Of a stretch of 11,460 bases of DNA, positions 1 to 6,068 are shown piece after piece (position 1 is the first letter of the stretch; every line of letters starts with the position of its first letter). The notes under the pieces were generated by a model. The model saw only the letters and a list, made by a program, of their open reading frames with translations, had not been told where the DNA came from and searched no databases. The position numbers were made by a program, and so were the translations under genes. Origin of the DNA: Acidobacteriota bacterium (lineage in GTDB: Bacteria; Acidobacteriota; Holophagae; Holophagales; Holophagaceae); NCBI GenBank assembly GCA_021778785.1, contig JAJYBX010000024.1, forward strand, positions 1 through 11,460. Reading direction: 5' to 3'.

Positions 1-728
1 CCAGCAAATTCGGTCCCTTCACCCCGGGCTTCAAGATCGTGCCCTACGGCGACCTGAAGGCCGTGGCGGACGCCATCACGCCGAACACCGCCGCCATCTT
101 CATGGAGCCCATCCAGGGCGAGGGCGGCGTGGTGATCCCCGCCAAGGGCTTCCTGAAGGGCCTGCGCGAGCTCGCCGACAAGAACAACTGCCTGTTGGTC
201 CTCGACGAGATCCAGTCCGGCCTGGGCCGCACGGGCAAGCTCTTCGCCTTCGAGCACGAGGGCATCCGCCCCGACGGCATCACCATCGGCAAGGCCCTCA
301 GCGGCGGCTACTACCCCGTCAGCGCCTTCCTGGCCGATGACGCCGTGATGAACGTCTTCACCCCCGGCATCCACGGCAGCACCTACGGCGGCAACCCCCT
401 GGGCTGCGCCGTGGCCTCCGCCGCCCTGGATGTGCTGGTGGACGAGCAGCTGGTGGAGAAGACCGCGGAACTGGGCAAGCACTTCGAGGCCCGGCTGAAG
501 GGCCTGAAGACCGACAAGGTGAAGGAGATCCGCTGCATCGGCCTCTGGGCTGGCGTGGAGCTGAAGCCCGAGGCCGGCGGCGCCCGCACGTACTGCTACG
601 CCCTCAAGGACCGCGGGATGCTCTGCAAGGACACCCACGAGCACACCATCCGCCTGGCCCCGCCCCTCGTCATCACGAAGGAGCAGCTCGACTGGGCCGT
701 GGACCAGCTTGAGGCCGTGCTGGCCTAG
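1..728 (+). CDS. rocD: Ornithine--oxo-acid aminotransferase, C-terminal part (5' end outside window)
   Basis: PLP-dependent class III aminotransferase that moves the delta-amino group of ornithine to 2-oxoglutarate, giving glutamate semialdehyde/pyrroline-5-carboxylate and linking arginine breakdown to proline and glutamate. The reading frame is already open at base 3 with FGPFTPGFKIVPYGDL, so the GTG at 39 is an internal valine, not a start. Visible family features are EPIQGEGGVV, the PLP-binding aspartate in LVLDEIQSG, the Schiff-base lysine in TIGKALSGG (codon 291-293), the HGSTYGGNPLGC segment, and a C-terminal IRLAPPLVITKEQL. About 240 residues are present, so roughly 160 N-terminal residues of a ~400-residue enzyme are missing. 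The GSTYGGNPL and APPLVI motifs favour ornithine aminotransferase over acetylornithine or GABA aminotransferases. It ends in TAG and converges on the rsmH-type gene. Cytoplasmic. Confidence 0.93.
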   Translation, partial: SKFGPFTPGFKIVPYGDLKAVADAITPNTAAIFMEPIQGEGGVVIPAKGFLKGLRELADKNNCLLVLDEIQSGLGRTGKLFAFEHEGIRPDGITIGKALSGGYYPVSAFLADDAVMNVFTPGIHGSTYGGNPLGCAVASAALDVLVDEQLVEKTAELGKHFEARLKGLKTDKVKEIRCIGLWAGVELKPEAGGARTYCYALKDRGMLCKDTHEHTIRLAPPLVITKEQLDWAVDQLEAVLA

Positions 729-748
729 GCGGACGCGCACCTCGATCA

Positions 749-788
749 GAGGGCCAGGGGGCCGGAGCCATCCGCCGCCCTGGCCCTC
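749..788. terminator. Candidate bidirectional terminator hairpin between rocD and rsmH
   Basis: A perfect 11-bp inverted repeat (749-759 GAGGGCCAGGG, 778-788 CCCTGGCCCTC) with an 18-nt loop lies in the 81-bp gap between two convergent genes, where a shared terminator is expected. There is no run of T after the stem on either strand, so it is not a textbook intrinsic terminator. It could instead be a 3'-end stabilising hairpin, or chance in GC-rich DNA. Confidence 0.4.
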
Positions 789-809
789 GGCGTTTCGAGC
801 AGGGCCCGG

Positions 810-1853
810 TCAGGCCCGGATGGCCCACCGCAGCTTGGCGGGCTTCGAGCGGGGGTTGTCGATCTGCTCCTGCAGGGTGGCGCGGGTCGGGGTGTCGGCC
901 ACTTCGGCGTAGAGGCCGGCCCGCAGGCCCTCCTGGAAGGCCTTCTTCACGCGCCGGTCCTCCCCGGAGTGGAAGCTGAGGATGGCGGCGCGGCCGCCGG
1001 GGCGCAGGGCCCGGGGGAGGCAGGCCAGGAACTGGTCCAGGACCTTGAACTCCTCGTTCACGGCGATCCTCAGGGCCTGGAAGGTGCGCTGGAGGGTGCG
1101 CCGCGTCTCCGGGTCGTCCCGCTCCAGGCCGTGGTCGCGGCTCAGCACCGAACGCAGGGCCTCGGCCAGCCGGGTGGTGGTGTCCAGGGGCCCGGGGTGC
1201 GTCGCGAGGGCCTTCGCCAGGGGTCCGGCCAGGGGCTCGTCGGCGTTCTCCGCCAGCAGGTCCGCCAGGTCCGCTTCGCTGAGCGAACGCAGGAGTTCCG
1301 AGGCGGGCCGTCCCTTGTGGGGATTGAGGCGGAGATCCAGGGGGCCCTCCGCCTTGAAGGTGAAGCCCCGGTCCGGGTTGTCGATCTGCATGGAGGACAG
1401 GCCCAGGTCGGCCAGCACGAGGTCGAAGGGCCCGGTCTGGGGGATCAGCCCCGCGAGCCCGCCGAAGTTCATTCGCCGCACCTGCAGGACGTCCTCGCCG
1501 AAGCCCTCGGCCCGCAGGCGGGCCTCCGTCCGGGGCTGCTCCAGGGGGTCCACGTCCAGGCCCAGGAGGAAGCCGCCGGGCAGGAGGCGGCGCAACAACT
1601 CCCGGGCGTGGCCCCCGTAGCCCAGCGTCGCGTCGAGCGCGCGCTCCCCGGGCTTCGGATCCAGCACCGCGAGGAGCTCCGCCACCATGATGGAACGGTG
1701 CGTGCCGGCGGGGGTCTGCCCCCGGGCCCGCACCTTCTCCGCCTCGTCCGCGTAGGCGAGCGGGTCCAGTTCCTTGTACTTCTCCTTGAAGTGCCGGGGA
1801 TGGGTGCCCTGGTAGCGCACGCGGCGGCGATGGGGAGGGGGCGCGTCCGGCAT
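810..1853 (-). CDS. rsmH: RsmH/MraW-family 16S rRNA (cytosine-N4)-methyltransferase, divergent and N-terminally extended
   Basis: SAM-dependent methyltransferase of the MraW family, whose classic member N4-methylates C1402 of 16S rRNA in the ribosomal P site. In 347 residues I see: a ~50-residue basic extension; THRSIMVAELL; the SAM-binding loop DATLGYGGHA (about 74-83); the acidic strand LLGLDVD (about 95-101); ADLGLSSMQIDNPDRGF and GPLDLRLNP; FQALRIAVNEE; SFHSGEDRRVKKAF (293 on); and a C-terminal NPRSKPAKLRWA. Usual RsmH is ~310 residues, starts close to HxxV, has SLED where this has SGED, and sits in the dcw cell-wall cluster; here the neighbours are rocD and an orphan. The start is the ATG at 1853; an upstream in-frame TTG at 1889 lacks a ribosome site and overlaps a -35-like TTGTAT. 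Sure of the family, less sure that it is the C1402 enzyme rather than a paralog. Confidence 0.85.
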   Translation of the reverse strand: MPDAPPPHRRRVRYQGTHPRHFKEKYKELDPLAYADEAEKVRARGQTPAGTHRSIMVAELLAVLDPKPGERALDATLGYGGHARELLRRLLPGGFLLGLDVDPLEQPRTEARLRAEGFGEDVLQVRRMNFGGLAGLIPQTGPFDLVLADLGLSSMQIDNPDRGFTFKAEGPLDLRLNPHKGRPASELLRSLSEADLADLLAENADEPLAGPLAKALATHPGPLDTTTRLAEALRSVLSRDHGLERDDPETRRTLQRTFQALRIAVNEEFKVLDQFLACLPRALRPGGRAAILSFHSGEDRRVKKAFQEGLRAGLYAEVADTPTRATLQEQIDNPRSKPAKLRWAIRA

Positions 1854-1859
1854 CGGACC

Positions 1860-1889
1860 AGGGTAGGTCCCGAGGGGGGAGGGATACAA
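1860..1889 (-). promoter_or_regulatory. Possible promoter giving a leaderless rsmH transcript
   Basis: On the minus strand TTGTAT (1889-1884), an 18-bp spacer and TACCCT (1865-1860) are followed by exactly six bases (GGTCCG) and the ATG at 1853. With normal -10 to +1 geometry, transcription would start on the A of the ATG. No Shine-Dalgarno sequence precedes that ATG. TACCCT keeps only the T, A and final T of the consensus, so this is a suggestion rather than a firm call. Confidence 0.35.
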
Positions 1890-2005
1890 CCCGGCCGCCC
1901 GGAATTCACAGGATTCCCGCTGAATGGCAACCCCGGTGTCCAGGTGCGGATGTGAAAATGGCGCAAGCCCGCGGGAGTGCCCATCCCGCCACCGGATGAC
2001 CGCCC

Positions 2006-2425
2006 ATGCTGACGCCCCTCCTGGCCCTTCTCCTGTCCTCGCTGCCGGTGGCCCTTCCGGGGGTCCAGGAACCCGACGGCAGCCACACCGTGGGCGTGGT
2101 CCCGCCCTTCCACGGGGAACCCGCTCCCCCCGGCTGGCTCCGGAAGGCCTCCCATGCGGCGGCGGATCCCGACTGCCGGCACTACGTCTACGAGGCCTAC
2201 GCCGGGAAGGACCACTGGCTGGTGCGCTATGTGATGCTGCCGGAGGGCGATGAGGCCTTCCGGGATCTCGAACAGGTCTTCCTCTACCCGCGCAGTGCCA
2301 AGGAGGGTGGACCCCGGAAGCCCACGCTGATCCCGCCCTCCGACGTGACCGTCGAGCCCTCCGACGTGCGCTGGAAGGGGGAGGTCTTCAAGCTGGTGGA
2401 CCGGCGGGACCTGATGAAGGACTGA
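2006..2425 (+). CDS. Small exported protein of unknown function
   Basis: A 139-residue protein that I do not recognise. It starts MLTPLLALLLSSLPVAL, a short leucine-rich signal sequence ending near residue 20 with no lipobox cysteine, so a periplasmic or secreted product is likely. The mature part is mixed in charge, with YVYEAYAGKDHWLVRYVML and a C-terminal VRWKGEVFKLVDRRDL, and looks like a small beta-rich domain; it has one cysteine (in DCRHYVYE) and no catalytic motif I can name. The ATG at 2006 is weakly supported (no good ribosome site), but the signal peptide begins there. It is divergent from rsmH across 152 bp. Its TGA abuts, with zero bases between, the stop of the convergent diguanylate cyclase gene. 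A CNP1-like assignment was considered and not supported. Confidence 0.7.
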   Translation: MLTPLLALLLSSLPVALPGVQEPDGSHTVGVVPPFHGEPAPPGWLRKASHAAADPDCRHYVYEAYAGKDHWLVRYVMLPEGDEAFRDLEQVFLYPRSAKEGGPRKPTLIPPSDVTVEPSDVRWKGEVFKLVDRRDLMKD

Positions 2426-3316
2426 CTAGCTCAGGGAGGCATCCCAGATGTGGGTCCGGTTGCGGCCCGCGTGCTTGGCGGCGTACATCGCCTGATCCGC
2501 CCGTTCGATGGCCTGTTCGACGGGGAGGTCCCGCTCCAGCAGCGTGACGCCGCAGGAGACGCGGCACTGGATGACGTCGTTCCCGTGGGTGATGGGGGAA
2601 TGCGCCAGGCCCTCCCGAAGGCGATCCACCAGGGCATGGCAGGTGTAGAGATCGGTGTCGGGCGTGCACAGCAGGAACTCCTCGCCTCCGTAGCGGAAGA
2701 GCCTGTCGTAGGGCCGGAGGTGTTCCAGCAGGTAGGCCGAGGCATGCCTCAGGACCTGGTCTCCGACCGGGTGTCCGTAGTGGTCGTTCACGGACTTGAA
2801 GTGGTCCAGGTCGAGCATGGCCACCCCGCAGGGCAGGATGCCGCGCCGGACCAGGGCCTGCTGCTCGCGCAGCCAGGTCAGCATGCTGATCCGGTTGTAG
2901 GCGCCGGTCAGCGGGTCGAGATCCCCGAGCACGTGCTCCAGTTCCCGCTTCAGGGTCTGGAGCTGCATGCGCAGGTTGGCCAGGGAGCCGGCGAACGCCT
3001 CGTAGTCGTCGATCCGGACGGGGAGCCCGTCCACCATCTCGCCCAGCAGCCGGGAAGCCATCCGGTGCATGCGTTCGTGCTCGGCTTCCAGGGCGACGAA
3101 GCCGGGCCGCTCGCGCAGTTTGAGCGAGGCCTTGCTGTAGAACCACTTCCCGAATTCGCATTCGCGGTGCGCGTCTTCCGCGGCATAGCTGGGATCGAAG
3201 GAAAGCCGGCACACCAGCACCTTGACGATGGTTTCGTACCAGCGCTGGTGGTTGTCCGAGGCCCGATCCAGGTGGATCAGCATCTCCTGGATGTCGAGAC
3301 GCGAAATGGTATGCAT
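2426..3316 (-). CDS. CZB-GGDEF diguanylate cyclase (DgcZ-like, zinc-responsive)
   Basis: A 296-residue soluble enzyme predicted to make cyclic di-GMP from two GTP. The N-terminal ~120 residues match the chemoreceptor zinc-binding (CZB) domain of E. coli DgcZ (YdeH): the ligand pattern His23, Cys53 (in ECEFGKW), His80 and His84 lines up with DgcZ H22/C52/H79/H83. The GGDEF domain follows: DPLTG (134-138), DLDHFKSVND (169-178), GGEEF (210-214) and RADQAMYAAK near the end. RPYD (201-204) lies five residues before GGEEF, the place and form of an RxxD inhibitory product-binding site. No membrane segment. By analogy with DgcZ, zinc binding would repress activity and zinc loss would allow c-di-GMP synthesis; that is inference from the family. 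The ATG at 3316 has a GAGGG ribosome site, although only 3 nt away. No EPS, PGA or chemotaxis genes are adjacent. Confidence 0.93.
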   Translation of the reverse strand: MHTISRLDIQEMLIHLDRASDNHQRWYETIVKVLVCRLSFDPSYAAEDAHRECEFGKWFYSKASLKLRERPGFVALEAEHERMHRMASRLLGEMVDGLPVRIDDYEAFAGSLANLRMQLQTLKRELEHVLGDLDPLTGAYNRISMLTWLREQQALVRRGILPCGVAMLDLDHFKSVNDHYGHPVGDQVLRHASAYLLEHLRPYDRLFRYGGEEFLLCTPDTDLYTCHALVDRLREGLAHSPITHGNDVIQCRVSCGVTLLERDLPVEQAIERADQAMYAAKHAGRNRTHIWDASLS

Positions 3317-3359
3317 GGACCCTCGCTGATTTTGGCTCCGACTATGCCATGGGAGGTGC

Positions 3360-3372
3360 CCGCCTCAGGCGG
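3360..3372. promoter_or_regulatory. 13-bp palindrome upstream of the diguanylate cyclase gene
   Basis: CCGCCTCAGGCGG is a perfect palindrome around one central base, in the 85-bp gap between the MFS gene's stop and the cyclase start. On the minus strand it lies 44-56 bp upstream of the cyclase ATG and covers a weak -35 position (CTGAGG) ahead of a -10-like CATAGT. It could be an operator or the core of a hairpin; with one spacer base it cannot form a normal loop. Function is guesswork. Confidence 0.25.
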
Positions 3373-3401
3373 AATGTTGGCGTCCTGGGCGCCTTCCGTA
3401 C

Positions 3402-4586
3402 TCAGCCCGCCGCCCGGGGGAGGACGCCTGAGGTCCGGAACCGGCTCATGAGCAGGCCACCGAGGGCGGCCACGACGAAGCACCCCGCCCAGAGCGCGGA
3501 CCCCAGGTGCGCATAGGCCAGCACCCCGAGCCAGGGGCCCAGGGCCAGGCCCGCGGCGAAGGTGGTGCTGTAGAGGCCCAGGTACTCGCCCCGCCGCTCG
3601 GGGGGCGCCAGGGTGGCCACGGCATCCGACATGGCGGGCAGCAGGATCATCTCGCCGAAGGTCCAGACGACGACCGTGCCCAGCAGGGCGGCCCGGGTCC
3701 GGACCAGTCCCGTGAGGCCGAAGCCCACGGCATAGCACAGGGCGCCGGTCAGCAGCTGCCGCCCGTGGGTCCAGTGGGCCATGGCCAGGTTCAGGGCCAC
3801 CTCCAGGGCGACGATGACCAGCGTGTTCACCGTGAAGATGAGGCCGAAGAACCGCGTGTCGAAGCCCAGGTCCCGGGTCACCCAGAGGGGCAGGGCGCCC
3901 TCGATCTGGAAGAAGACCATCAGCACCGGCAGGAAGGCCAGCAGGAGGTAGGCCAGTCGGCGGTCCCGCCAGGCGCTGGCGCTGGGGGGCGCATCGGGAT
4001 GGGGGACAGACGCTGGCCGCGACCGCAGGAAGAGGGTCAGCACCGTGGCGCCGGCCAGGGTGGTGAGGCCGTCCGTCCAGAACACCCAGGTGAAGCTGCG
4101 GTGGGCGATGATGCCGCCCAGGGCCGGCCCCACGGCCATGCCCAGGTTCACCGAGAGGCGGTGCAGGGCATAGACGGCCTTCCGCTGCTCCGGCGCGGCC
4201 AGATCCGCCAGCAGGGCCATGGCGCTGGGCCAGAAGGCCTGGGTGAGGGCCGCCCAGAGGAAGATCAGCACGAAGAGGATGGGCCTGGAGGTCGCGAAGG
4301 GCAGCAGCAGGAGCAGGCTGCCGGAGGACCAGAGGCTGGCCTTGAGGATGCGCGCATGCCCCAGCCGGTCCGCCAGCCTTCCCGCGAAGGGGCCCGTCAC
4401 CAGGGCGCCGGCGCCGTAGACCATCATGGCGGTGCCCGCCTGGGCGGGGGTCCAGTGGCGGCCCCCCGTCAGGTAGAGCACCAGGAAGGGCAGGGCCATG
4501 GTGCCCAGCCGGTTCACCAGGGTGCTGGCGCAGACCAGCCAGACATCCGCGGGAAGGCCCTTCAGGCCGCGCCAGGGGTGCCTCAT
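3402..4586 (-). CDS. Major facilitator superfamily transporter (drug/metabolite efflux type)
   Basis: A 394-residue inner-membrane protein with about twelve hydrophobic segments, the size and topology of a 12-TM MFS carrier. The first segment begins after ADVWLVCAS. The cytoplasmic loop between helices 2 and 3 carries the MFS signature A in GPFAGRLADRLGHARI. The sequence HRLSVNLGMAVGPALGGII resembles the helix 5 antiporter motif (motif C) of proton-coupled drug exporters. A hydrophilic, proline-rich loop (about 195-210) separates the halves. Substrate cannot be read from the sequence. The start ATG overlaps the stop of the upstream sulfurtransferase gene as ATGA, with GGAG 7 nt before it, so the two are probably translationally coupled. 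Linkage to a sulfurtransferase could mean export of a sulfur compound, but many such pairs are incidental. Confidence 0.9.
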   Translation of the reverse strand: MRHPWRGLKGLPADVWLVCASTLVNRLGTMALPFLVLYLTGGRHWTPAQAGTAMMVYGAGALVTGPFAGRLADRLGHARILKASLWSSGSLLLLLPFATSRPILFVLIFLWAALTQAFWPSAMALLADLAAPEQRKAVYALHRLSVNLGMAVGPALGGIIAHRSFTWVFWTDGLTTLAGATVLTLFLRSRPASVPHPDAPPSASAWRDRRLAYLLLAFLPVLMVFFQIEGALPLWVTRDLGFDTRFFGLIFTVNTLVIVALEVALNLAMAHWTHGRQLLTGALCYAVGFGLTGLVRTRAALLGTVVVWTFGEMILLPAMSDAVATLAPPERRGEYLGLYSTTFAAGLALGPWLGVLAYAHLGSALWAGCFVVAALGGLLMSRFRTSGVLPRAAG

Positions 4587-5434
4587 CGCGCGGCTCCGTG
4601 CGTCCCGGGCCCCAGGGCGATCTCCCGCCCGCTCCGGCACCACTCGCTCCAGCTGCCCACGTAGAGGGTGGCGCCCGACAGGCCCGCCACCTCCAGCGCC
4701 AGCAGGGTGTGGCAGGCGGTGACGCCGCTGCCGCAGTGGACGGTGAGGCGCTCCGGCGGGGTGCCCCCCAGCAGATCCAGGTAGCGGGCCCGGAGGGCGC
4801 CGGCGTCCAGGAACCGTCCGTCCGGCTCCAGGTTGTCCATCCAGTAGGCGTTCACGGCGCCCGGGATGTGGCCCGCCACGGGGTCGAGGGTCTCCGTCTC
4901 GCCGCGGTACCGCTCCGGCGCGCGCACATCCAGCACCCTGAGGGCCGGATCCCGGCGCCGGGTGTCGATGGCCTCGAGGTCCGCCAGGGGCCGGGCCCAG
5001 GCGGCGGCGGGGTAGGGCGGGCAGGGCGCCACGGGGACGGGCTCGGTCGTGAGGGTCAGGCCCGCCGCCAGGGCCGCCGGGAGGCCGCCATCGAGGACGG
5101 AGACCCGCGCATGACCCAGGGCCCGGAGCATCCACCAGAGCCGGGCGGCGGCGTTGCCCCCGCCGCTGGCGTCGTAGGCCACGACCTCGGTGTCCGGGGC
5201 GATGCCCCACTCGCCCAGCTGCGCCGCGAAGCGGGCGGGGTCCGGCAGGGGATGGCGGCCCCCGCGGGCCGGATCGAAGCCCGGCTCCGAGGCGGTGCTC
5301 AGATGGCGGTTCAGATCCGCGTGCAGGGCCCCGGGCAGATGGCCCGCGGCGAACTCGCCAGGATCCTGGCGGGCATCCAGGAGGCGGACCGTGGACAGGC
5401 GGGCGGCGAGGGCTTCGGCGTCAAGGAGCGGCAT
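4583..5434 (-). CDS. sseA: 3-mercaptopyruvate/thiosulfate sulfurtransferase (tandem rhodanese)
   Basis: A 283-residue two-domain rhodanese that moves sulfur from 3-mercaptopyruvate or thiosulfate to a thiol acceptor through a cysteine persulfide. Domain 1 (about 1-120) is the inactive copy, with LLDARQDPGEFAAGHLPGA and VVAYDASGGGNAAARLWW. Domain 2 (about 150-270) has VLDVRAPERYRG, GHIPGAVNAYW and the active-site loop HCGSGVTACH with catalytic Cys234. The CGSGVT loop is that of SseA-type mercaptopyruvate sulfurtransferases rather than classic rhodaneses (CRKGVT), and length matches the ~281-residue E. coli SseA. The ATG at 5434 has no ribosome site; the frame upstream is open but lacks family sequence. 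It heads a coupled pair with the MFS gene. Cytoplasmic; possible roles are cysteine breakdown, sulfide/persulfide balance or cyanide detoxification. Confidence 0.88.
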   Translation of the reverse strand: MPLLDAEALAARLSTVRLLDARQDPGEFAAGHLPGALHADLNRHLSTASEPGFDPARGGRHPLPDPARFAAQLGEWGIAPDTEVVAYDASGGGNAAARLWWMLRALGHARVSVLDGGLPAALAAGLTLTTEPVPVAPCPPYPAAAWARPLADLEAIDTRRRDPALRVLDVRAPERYRGETETLDPVAGHIPGAVNAYWMDNLEPDGRFLDAGALRARYLDLLGGTPPERLTVHCGSGVTACHTLLALEVAGLSGATLYVGSWSEWCRSGREIALGPGTHGAAR

Positions 5435-5509
5435 GGGGAGATTATGGGGCCGGACCCGGGGTACCCTGCTAGCAGGACCCCGTCCGGGCCCGAGTCGCAG
5501 GAGGCTCCC
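5435..5509. promoter_or_regulatory. Divergent promoter region of sseA-MFS and the TlpA-like operon, with palindrome
   Basis: This 75-bp gap must hold both promoters. On the minus strand CATAAT (5446-5441), a near-consensus -10, stands exactly six bases before the sseA ATG, which places +1 on the A of the start codon; there is no Shine-Dalgarno. No -35 hexamer is present at 16-18 bp. In its place lies a perfect 12-bp palindrome, CCTGCTAGCAGG (5465-5476), centred near -36.5 for sseA. For the plus strand TACCCT (5462-5467) is a weak -10, and AGGAGG (5499-5504) is a strong ribosome site 5 nt before the TlpA-like ATG. A regulator bound at the palindrome could act on both directions. Confidence 0.45.
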
Positions 5510-6067
5510 ATGGCCGAAACCCAGGTTCCCGAATCCCGCTGGCGGATGATCGCCGCCGGCGTCCTGGTGGTGGGCGGCCTCCTCCTGGGCGGCGCGGCCC
5601 TGATGCGCGGCCTGGGCATCGGCGGGATGGGCGGGGGCGCCAAGGCGGGCACGGACGTGAGCATGGTGGGCTTCGTGGATGCCCAGGGCCAGCGCCACAC
5701 CCTGGCGGAGTTCAAGGGCAAGGTGGTGCTGGTGGACGTGTGGGCCACCTGGTGCCCGCCCTGCCGGAAGTCCCTGCCCGAGGTGGCGGCGCTGCAGAAG
5801 GTCGGCGGCGAGGCCTACGTGGTGGTGCCCATCTCCGTGGACAACGGCGGCTGGGGCGACGTGAAGCCCTTCCTGGCCCAGCACCCGGAACTGGGCCTCA
5901 CGGCCTACGTGCCGGACGGCGCCAAGGCCCTCGATCCCTTCGGCCCCATCTCCGGCATCCCCACCAGCATCGTCGTGGACCGCGAGGGCCGGCTGATCCA
6001 GCGCTGGTCGGGCTACGGCGAGGGCATGGCCAAGCGGGCCCTGGACGAGGCCCTGAAGGGGCGCTGA
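5510..6067 (+). CDS. Membrane-anchored TlpA/ResA-like thioredoxin-fold protein
   Basis: A 185-residue thiol-disulfide protein. Residues ~13-31 form one hydrophobic N-terminal segment followed by a glycine-rich linker (34-48), so it is probably an uncleaved anchor with the thioredoxin domain outside the cytoplasmic membrane. The domain (about 50-183) has the redox motif WATWCPPC (Cys82, Cys85), typical of TlpA/ResA/CcmG proteins, and the cis-proline in GIPTS (Pro151). Relatives keep apocytochrome c or other exported proteins reduced. No cytochrome c biogenesis gene is next to it, so the partner is unknown. It has the strong ribosome site AGGAGG 5 nt before ATG, and its stop lies one base before the start of the Sel1-repeat gene, indicating an operon. 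The hydrophobic stretch could instead be a cleaved signal, although no clear cleavage site is seen. Confidence 0.9.
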   Translation: MAETQVPESRWRMIAAGVLVVGGLLLGGAALMRGLGIGGMGGGAKAGTDVSMVGFVDAQGQRHTLAEFKGKVVLVDVWATWCPPCRKSLPEVAALQKVGGEAYVVVPISVDNGGWGDVKPFLAQHPELGLTAYVPDGAKALDPFGPISGIPTSIVVDREGRLIQRWSGYGEGMAKRALDEALKGR

Positions 6068-6068
6068 G

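Noticed and set aside
969..1955. Long plus-strand open frame opposite rsmH
   Set aside because: The minus-strand frame has full MraW motifs; this one gives a Gly/Gln/Arg-rich translation typical of the shadow frame in GC-rich DNA.
2450..3451. Long plus-strand open frame opposite the diguanylate cyclase
   Set aside because: Shadow frame; no domain, and it crosses the cyclase promoter.
3507..4664. Plus-strand frame opposite the MFS gene
   Set aside because: Composition is Gln/Gly/His repeats with no hydrophobic segments; the opposite strand encodes a clear 12-TM carrier.
4598..5509. In-frame upstream extension of the TlpA-like gene
   Set aside because: The stretch lies opposite sseA and has shadow-like composition; the ATG at 5510 has a strong ribosome site and starts the membrane anchor.
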